Source: Flavobacteriaceae bacterium (GTDB lineage Bacteria > Bacteroidota > Bacteroidia > Flavobacteriales > Flavobacteriaceae). Taken from it: a stretch of 64,000 nt of DNA. Every line of letters starts with the position of its first letter. Position 1 is the first letter of the stretch. Below are positions 49,310 through 59,680 of this stretch, one piece after another. The position numbers and the translations under genes were made by a program. Location: positions 30,711-94,710 of the forward strand of contig JANTGS010000001.1 of the NCBI GenBank assembly GCA_024762795.1, read 5' to 3'. A model generated the notes under the pieces. The model had not been told where the DNA came from. It was given only the letters and a program-made list of their open reading frames with translations, and ran no database searches.

Positions 49310-50509
49310 TTGAATTTTCCGCTTTACATAGCAAAAAGGTATCTGGTATCTAAAAGCAGTAACAATGCGATCAATATCATTACCCTTATTGCCACACTGG
49401 GCGTTATTGTGAGTACCATAGCCTTATTTGTGGTACTTTCTGTTTTTTCCGGACTGAAAAATTTTAGTCTGAGTTTTATTCGTATTGCCGATCCGGATCT
49501 TAAGATCACTGCCGTACAAGGGAAATCTTTCCATTTTAACGATTCGCTTAAAAAAGCCCTGATGCGTAAAAAAATTGCAGCCTACACCAAAGTGATTGAA
49601 GAAAGGGCTTTTTTTAATTACCATGATAAATCGCATATTGCAGTGATCAAAGGGGTAGATTCTAATTATTTGCATGTAAACCGTATGGATACAGCCGTGT
49701 ATTTTGGCAACTGGGTTAATTATGATGCAAAACATACCGTGGTGATCGGTAGTGGAATTTCAAGGATTCTTTCGGTGGGGGCTTATGATTTTCTTGAATC
49801 TTTAAAAGTCTTTGTGCCTAAACCTGGAAAGGGCTATATCACCAATCCGAAAACAGCTTTTAAAAGTGTGGAAACACAGCCCATAGGCATTTATAAACTT
49901 ACAGATGATCTGGATAAAAAATATGTTTATGCCAATTTAGAATTAACACAATACCTTCTTAATTTTAAACCGGATCAGGTTACAGGTATAGAACTGAAAC
50001 TTACTGATCCGGGACAAATATCAGAATTGCAACAAGAACTGCAAAAGGAATTGGGAAACAAGTATAAGATCCAGACAAGGGAACAGTTAAACTCGGTATT
50101 TTATAAGATGCTCAACACAGAAAACCTCGCTTCTTACCTGGTTTTTACGCTGGTGCTCATCATTGCCCTGTTTAATGTGATCGGAGCCATTGTAATGATG
50201 ATCATCGATAAAAGATACAATCTTAAAACCCTGTATCATCTTGGTGCCGAGATAAAAAGTATACGGAAAGTATTTATTTTTCAGGGGTTTTTACTTACTA
50301 TTTTTGGACTTATCATTGGCTTGTTAATCGCTATTCCCTTTGTGTTGTTGCAAAAAAAATTCGGTTTGATCATGATCACACAATCCCTGGCCTATCCGGT
50401 TGAATTCTATTTTTCCAATGTGCTTATCGTGATCTTTACCATTGCTGTTTTGGGTTATCTGGCTGCTTTGATCGCCAGTGCCAGGATTGGGAAAAAACTG
50501 GTTGAATAG
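49310..50509 (+). CDS. ABC transporter permease (LolC/LolE/FtsX-like)
   Basis: LNFPLYIAKRYLVSKSSNNAINIITLIATLGVIVSTIALFVVLSVFSGL; likely TTG start at 49310 (the ORF opens at 49256 inside rbfA). Confidence 0.88.
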   Translation: MNFPLYIAKRYLVSKSSNNAINIITLIATLGVIVSTIALFVVLSVFSGLKNFSLSFIRIADPDLKITAVQGKSFHFNDSLKKALMRKKIAAYTKVIEERAFFNYHDKSHIAVIKGVDSNYLHVNRMDTAVYFGNWVNYDAKHTVVIGSGISRILSVGAYDFLESLKVFVPKPGKGYITNPKTAFKSVETQPIGIYKLTDDLDKKYVYANLELTQYLLNFKPDQVTGIELKLTDPGQISELQQELQKELGNKYKIQTREQLNSVFYKMLNTENLASYLVFTLVLIIALFNVIGAIVMMIIDKRYNLKTLYHLGAEIKSIRKVFIFQGFLLTIFGLIIGLLIAIPFVLLQKKFGLIMITQSLAYPVEFYFSNVLIVIFTIAVLGYLAALIASARIGKKLVE

Positions 50510-50640
50510 TCATAGTTTAAGATTGGTTTTAAAATAAGTGCCTGGGCTGAAAAACGATATAGTGCGTAATATTTTCTTAAAGATTATTAAAATATTGATA
50601 TTTATATTACTTTTATAGAGACTAACCGAAACTTTTCTTT

Positions 50641-52122
50641 ATGAATTTCCTTATGTTAGATATAAATCCCCTCTATCTGGATTTTATAGGTGTTCTCTAT
50701 ATTTTACTTGTCATTTTTACCGTTTTTAAGATTCTACTGGAAACACAATCAACACCTAAAACACTGGCTTATCTTATGCTGGTTATTTTTGTGCCCGTTT
50801 TCGGAGTAATTTTCTTTTTAGCTTTTGGAGGTGATTTCAGGCATGTTGACCTTACACATCAAAGATATAGAGAAGCCAAATCTCTAACAGAAAAGATCAA
50901 CAAACAAAACGATGATAACACCCCGGAACTTCTTAAGGCCTATTCTAAAGATCTGAAACAATATGCAGCTCTTATAAAATTCATCAACAGTCACAGTCAT
51001 GAAAATCTGAATTACAACGATTTTTATTTATTACAAAATGGAGAAGAAAAGTTTCCTGATGTATTAAAAGAACTCGATAAGGCAAAGAAATATATCCATA
51101 TGGAATATTATGCCTGGGAAAACGATATCCGCGGCAATCAGATAAAAGAGGTGTTGCTTAAAAAAGCAAAGGAAGGTGTAGTTGTAAGAGTAATATACGA
51201 TGCCTATGCCAGTAAAGGGATTAAAAAAAATATTGCTAAGGAATTAAAAGAAGGGGGCGTAATGGTCTATCCTATTTTAAAGGTAATCTTAAGAAAATTT
51301 GCTACTCTGGCAAATCACCGGGATCACAGAAAAATTATTATTATTGATGGGTTAGTAGGCTATGTTGGTGGTATCAATATTTCCGATCGCTATGATAACT
51401 CTATTGATACCGGCCTATACTGGAGAGATACGCATTTAAAGATCAAAGGAGAATCTGTTTTAAATCTGCAGAGACACTTTTTAATCAACTGGAACCTGAT
51501 TAAAGCTACGGAAAACTTAGAATTCACAGAGGATCTGTTTACCGATTTTCCGGATACTAATAAAGATCATAAAAAAGAACTGGCTCAGGTCGTGGCCGGG
51601 GGGCCGCTTGATAATATTTCAAATATCATGCTTACCTATTTTAAGATCTTTACTCTGGCCAGTGAAAAACTTTATATTTCAAATCCCTATTTTGTTCCCA
51701 ATGAGAGTGTACTCGATGCTTTAAAACAGGCAGCGATAAGTGGCGTAGATGTTCGTATCATTGTGCCCGAAGAATCGGATTCTGCTGTGGTTGGTGCTAC
51801 CACTAAATTTTATTTTAAAGAGCTTCTCGAAGTGGGGGTGAAGATCTATCTCTATCAAAAAGGCTTTTTGCATGCTAAAACCCTGGTTGCGGATTCCTAT
51901 TTAAGTGTTGTGGGAACTGCGAATATGGATATTCGTAGCTTCGATCTTAATTTTGAGATCATGGCATTGATCTATGGTAGTGATTTTGGGGCACAGATGG
52001 AAAAAGATTTTTTAAAAGACCTAAAAGACAGTCGCGAACTGAATTATCAGGAATGGGTAGAGCAAGGAAAATTCAAACTTCTTATATATTCAGTAGCGCG
52101 TTTGATCTCCTCATTCTTGTAG
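50641..52122 (+). CDS. cls: Cardiolipin synthase (phospholipase D superfamily)
   Basis: 493 aa; two HxK motifs: NHRDHRKIIIIDG and HAKTLVADSYLSVVGTANMD. Confidence 0.93.
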   Translation: MNFLMLDINPLYLDFIGVLYILLVIFTVFKILLETQSTPKTLAYLMLVIFVPVFGVIFFLAFGGDFRHVDLTHQRYREAKSLTEKINKQNDDNTPELLKAYSKDLKQYAALIKFINSHSHENLNYNDFYLLQNGEEKFPDVLKELDKAKKYIHMEYYAWENDIRGNQIKEVLLKKAKEGVVVRVIYDAYASKGIKKNIAKELKEGGVMVYPILKVILRKFATLANHRDHRKIIIIDGLVGYVGGINISDRYDNSIDTGLYWRDTHLKIKGESVLNLQRHFLINWNLIKATENLEFTEDLFTDFPDTNKDHKKELAQVVAGGPLDNISNIMLTYFKIFTLASEKLYISNPYFVPNESVLDALKQAAISGVDVRIIVPEESDSAVVGATTKFYFKELLEVGVKIYLYQKGFLHAKTLVADSYLSVVGTANMDIRSFDLNFEIMALIYGSDFGAQMEKDFLKDLKDSRELNYQEWVEQGKFKLLIYSVARLISSFL

Positions 52123-52179
52123 TATTTAAAAAATTCTCAGTAATATTGAATGTATTTCTTCTTTTTTATTACTTTTAAT

Positions 52180-53337
52180 ATGAAATTAAAACAGCTTAAA
52201 TCTATGACAATCAAAAGATCCTCGGTTTTTATAATTTCTTTGTTATTGCTGTTCTTTCTTCAGAGCTGTTCTCTGCTTAAATTAGAATTAGAAACTGAAG
52301 CTGTTCCGCTGAATAAGAAAGAATTAAAAGCGAGGAGATTACTAAATGATTATGCAAGGGAGTTCTTTCATGATGTCCGTTCGGCAGCTGATACGATTTT
52401 TGATGAAACCGACAGCAGAGATATTCAGATCAACGCACTGGTCTGGAAAATTGCGGCGACCTCAGAAGTTAAGAATAAAGCCTTTCAGGAAGATCCTGTT
52501 GTGGCACTGATAGATGTTTGGATGCTTGCCGGAAATTTGAGCGATTATTTTAAAAGCGCAGAAGGTAAGGAACTCTTTAGAGAATATCAGAGTGTTGCTG
52601 TAACAACAAGTGATTTATTACTTTATAAAATAGATACAATTGCGAGGTCCGTGTTTATGGAGGGGTATCCCAATGCAAAGATCCTTGTAGACAAATACAG
52701 AGCTGAAAAACCATTTAAGGATTTTGATTTTTACATGGAATCTTCCTTTGATAAATGGTATAAAGATCAGCAGATATCTGATAGTATTGCAAATGTAGAT
52801 AAAGGAACTATGCCACAGGTGATGAAAAACTTTTCAAATAAAATTTTATTGGGTAGTGAGCAGACCCTTTATGAAGCACAATGGGGAACAGAATTAATAT
52901 TTAAAAAATCAAAACTGGATTCATTAAATATTCAGAAAATCTCAGATGAATTCAATCAAAATCTTGACCAAATGATCGATGTGATCAGGGAAAGCGGAAA
53001 AACTATGCAAAGTGATGCTGAAATTTTTCATCGTGATTTTAAATTACTAGTAAAAAATATGAATCAGAATCTCGATTCGGTCTCCTTGATTTTCCGTGAA
53101 GAACTTGGCCTTTTCCGGGAAGATCTGTCAACCGAACGGGAGGCCGTTATGCTTAGTATTGACCAAACTTCAGAGAAAGTAGCCAAAACCGTCATGGAAG
53201 AATTTCACGATATGGTAAAAGATTTGATGATCTACATTGTAATATTATTGATCATTATTTTAGTTGTTCCATTTACAATTGGTTTCTTTACAGGAAAGAT
53301 CTATTACCGGAAAAGAGATCAGGATAACAGGGATTAG
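52180..53337 (+). CDS. Hypothetical lipoprotein with C-terminal TM segment
   Basis: In-frame MKLKQLKSMTIKRSSVFIISLLLLFFLQSC lipobox (ORF opens at 52150); C-terminal TM IYIVILLIIILVVPFTIGFF. Confidence 0.7.
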   Translation: MKLKQLKSMTIKRSSVFIISLLLLFFLQSCSLLKLELETEAVPLNKKELKARRLLNDYAREFFHDVRSAADTIFDETDSRDIQINALVWKIAATSEVKNKAFQEDPVVALIDVWMLAGNLSDYFKSAEGKELFREYQSVAVTTSDLLLYKIDTIARSVFMEGYPNAKILVDKYRAEKPFKDFDFYMESSFDKWYKDQQISDSIANVDKGTMPQVMKNFSNKILLGSEQTLYEAQWGTELIFKKSKLDSLNIQKISDEFNQNLDQMIDVIRESGKTMQSDAEIFHRDFKLLVKNMNQNLDSVSLIFREELGLFREDLSTEREAVMLSIDQTSEKVAKTVMEEFHDMVKDLMIYIVILLIIILVVPFTIGFFTGKIYYRKRDQDNRD

Positions 53338-53362
53338 TTTTGTTGATTTTTTAACAATAGAT

Positions 53363-53944
53363 CTATTTTTTCATAGGGGGATCTTCATCAATTAAGGTAT
53401 GAATATTACAATCGATTATTTTTTGTACTTTTATCGTCGTATCGTTTTCCTTACTGATCAGGTCATAGCGAATGGCCCCACATAATCTGGCCAGTTCAGT
53501 AGAAATAGCATCCAATTCCAGAGCATTGATCTTAGAGTCTAAAGTAATTTCTTCAAAAACATTTGTAAAAACAGAATAGGCTTTCAGAACATCCAGATTT
53601 GCAACAACAGAGATCTTATGGGTTAAGAATTCCAGAGTGATAAGATCCTTTTCAGTGATCTCACTCTTTTCTAAGATACTTTCTATAAATTCTATAAGAT
53701 CAAAATAGAGATTTGATTTCAGATCAAAAATTTTAACCCGCTGTTCCTTTTCTATTTCAACCTCACTTTGTTTGTTTAAAAGAGCTGCCGTAATAGCAAT
53801 GGTCACAATTGTTCCTAAAACTACCAGTATGATTTCCTGTGCAAACGGAATATCCTGCGTACTTGCATAAGCAAACCTAAGATAAATATATCCAACAATA
53901 AAAGTTGCCAGGGATATAAGTAAATATTATGTACTGTTCTTCAT
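53363..53944 (-). pseudogene. Membrane-protein gene interrupted by an in-frame TAA at codon 6
   Basis: Minus strand ATG AAG AAC AGT ACA TAA TAT TTA CTT ATA TCC CTG...; the frame continues with a TM segment (YLLISLATFIVGYIYLRFAYASTQDIPFAQEIILVVLGTIVTIAITAALLNKQ) into the 147-aa ORF. Confidence 0.65.
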
Positions 53945-54106
53945 TTTTGAATGGATTTTAAAGTTTAAAGATACTTATTTTTATTTTTAAAAGTATCCAG
54001 ATCTTTCTGTTAGAATTAAACAATGGCTAAAAAAATAATAAAAGGAGTTTTTTTAAAAAATGTTTACAGAAATATGTAATTTTATAGGGATTTAAAAATT
54101 AAAAAG

Positions 54107-55102
54107 ATGAATTTAGACTATATTCCTGCACAAAACCGGTATGATAAAATGATCTATAGAAGATCGGGTAACAGTGGTGTTTTATTACCTGCAATTTCTT
54201 TAGGCTTATGGCATAATTTTGGTTTTGTTGATGTTTTTAATCATTTCAGAAAGACTATCAGAACTGCTTTTGATCACGGAATCATACATTTTGACCTGGC
54301 TAATAATTACGGTCCGCCCTATGGTTCTGCTGAAGAGAATTTTGGAAAGATCCTCAAGCTCGATCTGATGAGATTTCGCGATGAGCTTTTTATCAGTTCA
54401 AAGGCCGGTTATGATATGTGGCCGGGCCCTTATGGAAATTTTGGTTCAAGAAAATACCTGATCGCCAGTTGTGACCAGAGTTTAAAAAGAATGGGACTGG
54501 ATTATGTAGATGTTTTTTATTCTCACAGACCGGATCCGGATACCCCTGTGGAAGAGACCATGCAAGCCCTGGATCATATTGTAAGATCAGGTAGGGCTTT
54601 GTATGCTGGAATCTCAAATTATAACCCTGAACAAACAGAAAAAGCTATAAAAATACTAAGATCACTTGGAACTCCTTGTCTGATCCATCAACCAAAATAT
54701 TCAATGTTTCACAGAGAACCTGAAGAGGGTTTACTCGATGTTCTGGGGCATGAAAAAGTAGGAGCCATTGTATTTTCTCCTCTTGCTCAGGGATTACTCA
54801 CCGATAAGTATTTAAAAGGAATACCCAAGAATTCTAGAGCAGGGCGCCCTAATATTTTTCTTACAAAAGAACATATGACACCTCAGATCATGGAAAAGAT
54901 CACAAAGCTCAATACTCTGGCAAAGAACAGAGATCAGAGTTTAGCGCAAATGGCCATCAGCTGGTTGCTTAAAGATGAAAGGATCACATCGGTATTGGTG
55001 GGTGCCAGCAGCAGTAAACAGTTACTGAATAGTCTTGGCGCTCTGGATCATCTGGAGTTTAGCGCAAAAGAACTAGAAGCAATTGAAAATATTTTAAATT
55101 AG
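54107..55102 (+). CDS. Aldo/keto reductase (YghZ-like)
   Basis: 331 aa; MIYRRSGNSGVLLPAISLGLW; HFDLANNYGPPYGSAEENFG. Confidence 0.92.
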   Translation: MNLDYIPAQNRYDKMIYRRSGNSGVLLPAISLGLWHNFGFVDVFNHFRKTIRTAFDHGIIHFDLANNYGPPYGSAEENFGKILKLDLMRFRDELFISSKAGYDMWPGPYGNFGSRKYLIASCDQSLKRMGLDYVDVFYSHRPDPDTPVEETMQALDHIVRSGRALYAGISNYNPEQTEKAIKILRSLGTPCLIHQPKYSMFHREPEEGLLDVLGHEKVGAIVFSPLAQGLLTDKYLKGIPKNSRAGRPNIFLTKEHMTPQIMEKITKLNTLAKNRDQSLAQMAISWLLKDERITSVLVGASSSKQLLNSLGALDHLEFSAKELEAIENILN

Positions 55103-55131
55103 TCTGAATATCGATTAAGGGAGTTGAGGTT

Positions 55132-56109
55132 TTAGCTGAATTGCTCAATAATCTCATCAAATACTTTAAAGATTGCTTCTTTATCTTCAGCTGTAACCAG
55201 TTTTAAACGGTATTCTTTAAAATGAGGAATTCCCTTAAAATAGTTGGTATAATGGCGTCGGGTTTCAAAAAAACCGGCTCTTTCTCCATTCCATTCCATA
55301 GCCATTTCAAGATGCCTTTTAGCTGTTTCTACCCTTTCTGCTATGCCTGGTTGTGGTAGATGTTCCCCAGTTTTAAAAAAATGCTTAACCTGGGCAAAAA
55401 ACCAAGGATTACCTATACTGGCCCTGCCGATCATAGCCCCGTCGAGTCCGTATTTATCGCGCATGAGTGCTGCTTTTTCGGGAGTGTCCACATCGCCATT
55501 TCCAAAGACCGGAATATGAATTCGAGGATTGTTCTTTACATCGGCGATAGGTTCCCATTGGGCACCTCCTTTATACATCTGGGCGCGGGTACGTCCGTGA
55601 ATAGCAATGGCCTGACAACCGGCATCCTGTAATCTTTCGGCAACTTCCATGATACGAATAGAATCATGGTCCCAACCCAACCGGGTTTTTACTGTGATCG
55701 GAAGATGGGTGTGTTTTACCATGGCTTCCGTAAGCTTAACCATCAGAGGGATATCTTTTAAGATGCCTGCTCCGGCTCCCCTGCTCACTACTTTTTTTAC
55801 CGGACAACCATAGTTGATGTCGATAAAATCAGGCTGAGCCTGTTCAACGATCTCAACTGTTCTGAGCATGGATTCCAGATTGGCACCAAAGATCTGTATG
55901 CCAACAGGGCGTTCCTTATCGTAAATATCAAGCTTTTGAATACTTTTTTCGGCATCACGGATCAGTCCTTCAGAAGAAATAAACTCGGTGTAAACCACAT
56001 CAGCTCCCTGCTCTTTACACAAGGTTCTGAATGGTGGATCACTCACATCCTCCATAGGTGCTAATAAAAGTGGGAAATCTCCCAGATCAATATTTCCTAT
56101 TTTTGCCAT
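55132..56109 (-). CDS. dusB: tRNA-dihydrouridine synthase
   Basis: 325 aa; LLLAPMEDVSDPPFRTLCKEQGAD; INYGCPVKKV. Confidence 0.94.
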   Translation of the reverse strand: MAKIGNIDLGDFPLLLAPMEDVSDPPFRTLCKEQGADVVYTEFISSEGLIRDAEKSIQKLDIYDKERPVGIQIFGANLESMLRTVEIVEQAQPDFIDINYGCPVKKVVSRGAGAGILKDIPLMVKLTEAMVKHTHLPITVKTRLGWDHDSIRIMEVAERLQDAGCQAIAIHGRTRAQMYKGGAQWEPIADVKNNPRIHIPVFGNGDVDTPEKAALMRDKYGLDGAMIGRASIGNPWFFAQVKHFFKTGEHLPQPGIAERVETAKRHLEMAMEWNGERAGFFETRRHYTNYFKGIPHFKEYRLKLVTAEDKEAIFKVFDEIIEQFS

Positions 56110-56350
56110 CTTTTAATTTTTATCAGTTTATTCCGCCAGGCCGTTTAGTTTTTTGCAAAAATAGGACTTAAAAGTATATTTAAAAGTGATATTAACAGAT
56201 TCTTATTTTTTATCGTTATAAATTCTGCTTTAAACGATAGTGCAGATTATTCTAAAAAAATTACATTTGTGCTTTTAAAATTAAGAGTTATAGCGTTAAT
56301 CCTGTAATTTTCTTTTCAGGAAACAGATTTCAAAAAATAAATTTATGATT

Positions 56351-57484
56351 ATGAAAATAAAAATCTTCATTACTTTTTTTCTTATTGCTGCACTATTAAC
56401 TTCTTGTAAAAATTCCAGAAAGGAGCAGGTTGAGAAGGCTAAAAAGGAAGATGCAGCTTCGGGAGCCACTAAGATAGTTGATGTAATTCATTATCCGGAA
56501 GAAAAACATCTGGCAAATATAAAGCAGCTGACTTTTGGAGGCGATAATGCTGAGGCTTATTGGAGTTTTGATGGTAAGAGGCTGGTTTTTCAGGCTACAA
56601 ATCCGAAATGGGGATTGCAGTGTGATCAGATCTTTACCATGGGGCTTGATGAAGACCTGAGCGGAGATAAAATGCCACAAATGATTAGTAACGGAAAAGG
56701 AAGAACCACTTGCAGTTATTTTATGCCGGGAGATTCTACCATCATCTATTCTTCAACTTATCTGGGCGGAGATGCTTGTCCGGTTGTACCCAAAAAAGAG
56801 GACCACGGAGGAAGATATGTATGGCCTGTTTATAAAAGCTTTGATATTTTTATTGCTGATACCAAAGGTAATCAGATGAAGCAACTTACAAATACTCCCG
56901 GGTATGATGCGGAACCTACAGTATCCCCCAAAGGAGATAAGATTGTATTTACTTCTACACGTTCAGGAGATCTTGAGCTTTACACTATGGATATTGACGG
57001 GAGCAATGTAAAACAAGTAACGCATGAGCTGGGGTATGACGGAGGTGCGTTCTTTTCACCGGATGGGACCAAGCTGATCTTCAGATCATCAAGGCCAAAA
57101 ACGCCTGAAGAGATCAAAGAATATAAAGATTTACTGGCACAAGGACTTGTTTTGCCAACACATATGGAATTGTATGTTTGTAATGTGGATGGATCCGATC
57201 TAAAAAAGATTACCGATCTGGGAAGTGCCAACTGGGCACCTTTCTTTCATCCGAATGGTAAAAAAGTTATTTTTTCTTCTAATCACCACCGTAAGAAACA
57301 TGACGGGTTTAATCTTTTTATGATCAATCTTGACGGAAGTGGACTGGAGCAGATCACTTATGATGGTGTTTTTGATGCTTTCCCAATGTTTTCGCCGGAC
57401 GGAAAGAAACTGGTTTTTTCTTCTAACAGGAACAATCATGGTACCCATGAAACAAATCTTTTTGTAGCCGACTGGGTGGAGTAG
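56351..57484 (+). CDS. TolB-like/PD40 beta-propeller lipoprotein
   Basis: MKIKIFITFFLIAALLTSC; repeated FSPDGKKLVFSSNR-type units. Confidence 0.88.
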   Translation: MKIKIFITFFLIAALLTSCKNSRKEQVEKAKKEDAASGATKIVDVIHYPEEKHLANIKQLTFGGDNAEAYWSFDGKRLVFQATNPKWGLQCDQIFTMGLDEDLSGDKMPQMISNGKGRTTCSYFMPGDSTIIYSSTYLGGDACPVVPKKEDHGGRYVWPVYKSFDIFIADTKGNQMKQLTNTPGYDAEPTVSPKGDKIVFTSTRSGDLELYTMDIDGSNVKQVTHELGYDGGAFFSPDGTKLIFRSSRPKTPEEIKEYKDLLAQGLVLPTHMELYVCNVDGSDLKKITDLGSANWAPFFHPNGKKVIFSSNHHRKKHDGFNLFMINLDGSGLEQITYDGVFDAFPMFSPDGKKLVFSSNRNNHGTHETNLFVADWVE

Positions 57485-57487
57485 ACT

Positions 57488-57529
57488 TGAGTTTTGAGCC
57501 CGCCGGCGAGGCAGGTGATGAGTTTTGAG
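57488..57529. repeat. GC-rich hairpin flanked by 11-bp direct repeats TGAGTTTTGAG
   Basis: TGAGTTTTGAG (57488-57498), CCCGCCGGCGAGGCAGG hairpin (57499-57515), TGAGTTTTGAG (57519-57529). Confidence 0.7.
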
Positions 57530-57804
57530 TGAAGAATTTATATTGGTTTGTGACGATTTATGGTTAAGAGATTCTCATAGAGGAACTTCATCAGGTAAAT
57601 CGTACAGGAATGACATTATAAAAGCATGCTATAAAAGAATGTCACCTCCGTAAAAACAGGAATCTTAAAGTTTGTTCCTCGTTCATTCCTAAAATCTCTT
57701 TCGGTCACTTTCTGTATTTATCTATACTTCTTAAAAATCTTTTGAGTATTTTTGCAAAAAGTCGAAAAAGAAGTTTTAAGAACAGTGACTTTTTATTATT
57801 GAAT

Positions 57805-59601
57805 ATGAAGAACATAAGAAATTTTTGCATCATTGCCCATATTGATCACGGAAAGAGTACACTCGCTGATCGTTTATTAGAATTTACTCACACCATATCC
57901 GAGCGTGAAAAGCAGGATCAATTGCTTGATAATATGGATCTTGAACGGGAAAGAGGAATAACGATTAAGAGCCATGCCATCCAGATGGATTATAAATATA
58001 AAGGAGAGAATTTTGTATTGAATTTGATTGATACTCCCGGCCATGTAGATTTTTCTTATGAGGTTTCCAGATCCATAGCTGCTTGTGAAGGAGCCTTACT
58101 CATAGTAGATGCGGCGCAAAGTATTCAGGCCCAGACCATTTCAAATCTGTATCTGGCACTGGATAATGATCTTGAAATCATTCCTGTGCTCAATAAGGTG
58201 GATCTGCCCAGCGCCAATCCTGAAGAGGTAACGGATGATATTGTTGATCTTTTAGGCTGTGACCCCGGGGAAGTAATTCACGCAAGTGGTAAAACCGGTT
58301 TCGGGGTTGAAGATATTTTAGAGGCTATTATAGAAAGAATTCCGGCTCCGGAAGGGGATGTCAATGCGCCTTTACAGGCATTGATCTTTGATTCTGTTTA
58401 TAATTCTTACAGGGGTGTGGAAACTTATTTTAGGGTATTCAATGGACAGATCACCAAAGGGGAAAAGATTAAATTTGTAAATACAGGAAATGAATATTTT
58501 GCAGATGAGGTGGGCACACTAAAACTGAAACAGGTTCCTAAAAAAAGTATCAATGCCGGCGATGTTGGGTATTTGATTACCGGAATCAAAACGGCAAGTG
58601 AAGTAAAAGTTGGGGATACCATAACGGATGCGGATAATCCAACGCAAGAGATCATAGAAGGTTTTGAAGATGTGAAACCGATGGTATTTGCTGGTATTTA
58701 TCCTGTTGATACAGAAGATTATGAAGAACTGAGAAATTCTATGGAAAAGCTTCAGTTGAATGATGCTTCTCTGGTATTTCAGCCGGAAAGTTCTGCAGCT
58801 CTGGGCTTTGGATTCCGATGCGGATTTTTAGGTATGCTTCATCTGGAGATCATTCAGGAGAGACTTGAAAGAGAGTTTGATATGACCGTGATTACCACAG
58901 TTCCAAACGTTTCTTATCATGCCTATACCAATAAAAAACCTGATGAAGTGATTTTGGTAAATAACCCATCGGATCTGCCCGATCCTTCTAAACTGAACCG
59001 GGTGGAAGAGCCTTACATCAAAGCGAGTATCATTACAAAATCGGAGTTTATCGGTCCGGTAATGAGTCTTTGTATAGAAAAGAGAGGGGAGATTACCAAT
59101 CAGAATTACCTTACTACAGATCGTGTGGAGTTACACTTTGACATGCCTCTATCGGAAATAGTTTTCGATTTCTACGATCGGCTTAAGACAGTTTCAAAGG
59201 GCTATGCTTCCTTTGATTATCACCCGATAGGATTCAGAACATCAAAGCTCGTCCGGTTGGATATACTGCTTAACGGACAAGGGGTAGATGCACTTTCTGC
59301 ATTGATTCATACAGATAATGCCTATCATATCGGAAAAAAGATGTGTGAGAAGCTCCGTCAGCTGATTCCACGCCAGCAATTTGATATTCCTATTCAGGCT
59401 GCTATCGGGGCCAAGATCATTGCACGGGAAACCATCAAAGCACTGAGAAAAGATGTTACTGCTAAGTGTTATGGAGGTGATATTACCCGTAAACGTAAAT
59501 TGCTTGAAAAGCAGAAAAAAGGTAAAAAACGTATGCGTCAGGTGGGGAATGTTGAAATACCGCAACAGGCATTTATGGCTGTGTTAAAGCTGAATGATTA
59601 A
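57805..59601 (+). CDS. lepA: Elongation factor 4
   Basis: [26 protein letters not shown]; the 57742 ORF start overlaps a -7-like TATTTTTG (57747), so 57805 is favoured. Confidence 0.95.
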   Translation: MKNIRNFCIIAHIDHGKSTLADRLLEFTHTISEREKQDQLLDNMDLERERGITIKSHAIQMDYKYKGENFVLNLIDTPGHVDFSYEVSRSIAACEGALLIVDAAQSIQAQTISNLYLALDNDLEIIPVLNKVDLPSANPEEVTDDIVDLLGCDPGEVIHASGKTGFGVEDILEAIIERIPAPEGDVNAPLQALIFDSVYNSYRGVETYFRVFNGQITKGEKIKFVNTGNEYFADEVGTLKLKQVPKKSINAGDVGYLITGIKTASEVKVGDTITDADNPTQEIIEGFEDVKPMVFAGIYPVDTEDYEELRNSMEKLQLNDASLVFQPESSAALGFGFRCGFLGMLHLEIIQERLEREFDMTVITTVPNVSYHAYTNKKPDEVILVNNPSDLPDPSKLNRVEEPYIKASIITKSEFIGPVMSLCIEKRGEITNQNYLTTDRVELHFDMPLSEIVFDFYDRLKTVSKGYASFDYHPIGFRTSKLVRLDILLNGQGVDALSALIHTDNAYHIGKKMCEKLRQLIPRQQFDIPIQAAIGAKIIARETIKALRKDVTAKCYGGDITRKRKLLEKQKKGKKRMRQVGNVEIPQQAFMAVLKLND

Positions 59602-59653
59602 AATGTGACTGTTAAAATAACAAGGAAAAGTCATTTCAACGACCTTGAAATAT

Positions 59654-59680
59654 AAAGAGGAGTTATTTAAGCTCCTCTTT
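59654..59680. terminator. Bidirectional terminator between lepA and the HMA/CopZ-like gene
   Basis: AAAGAGGAG / CTCCTCTTT stem; the stop codon of the minus-strand gene lies in the loop. Confidence 0.75.

Noticed and set aside
57611-57645. TGACATT...AATGTCA inverted repeat upstream of lepA as a regulatory site
   Set aside because: Only a 7-bp stem with a 20-nt loop and no T-tract; too weak to support without conservation data.
57742-57804. N-terminal extension of LepA
   Set aside because: Contains the likely promoter -7 box; conserved LepA begins [19 protein letters not shown].
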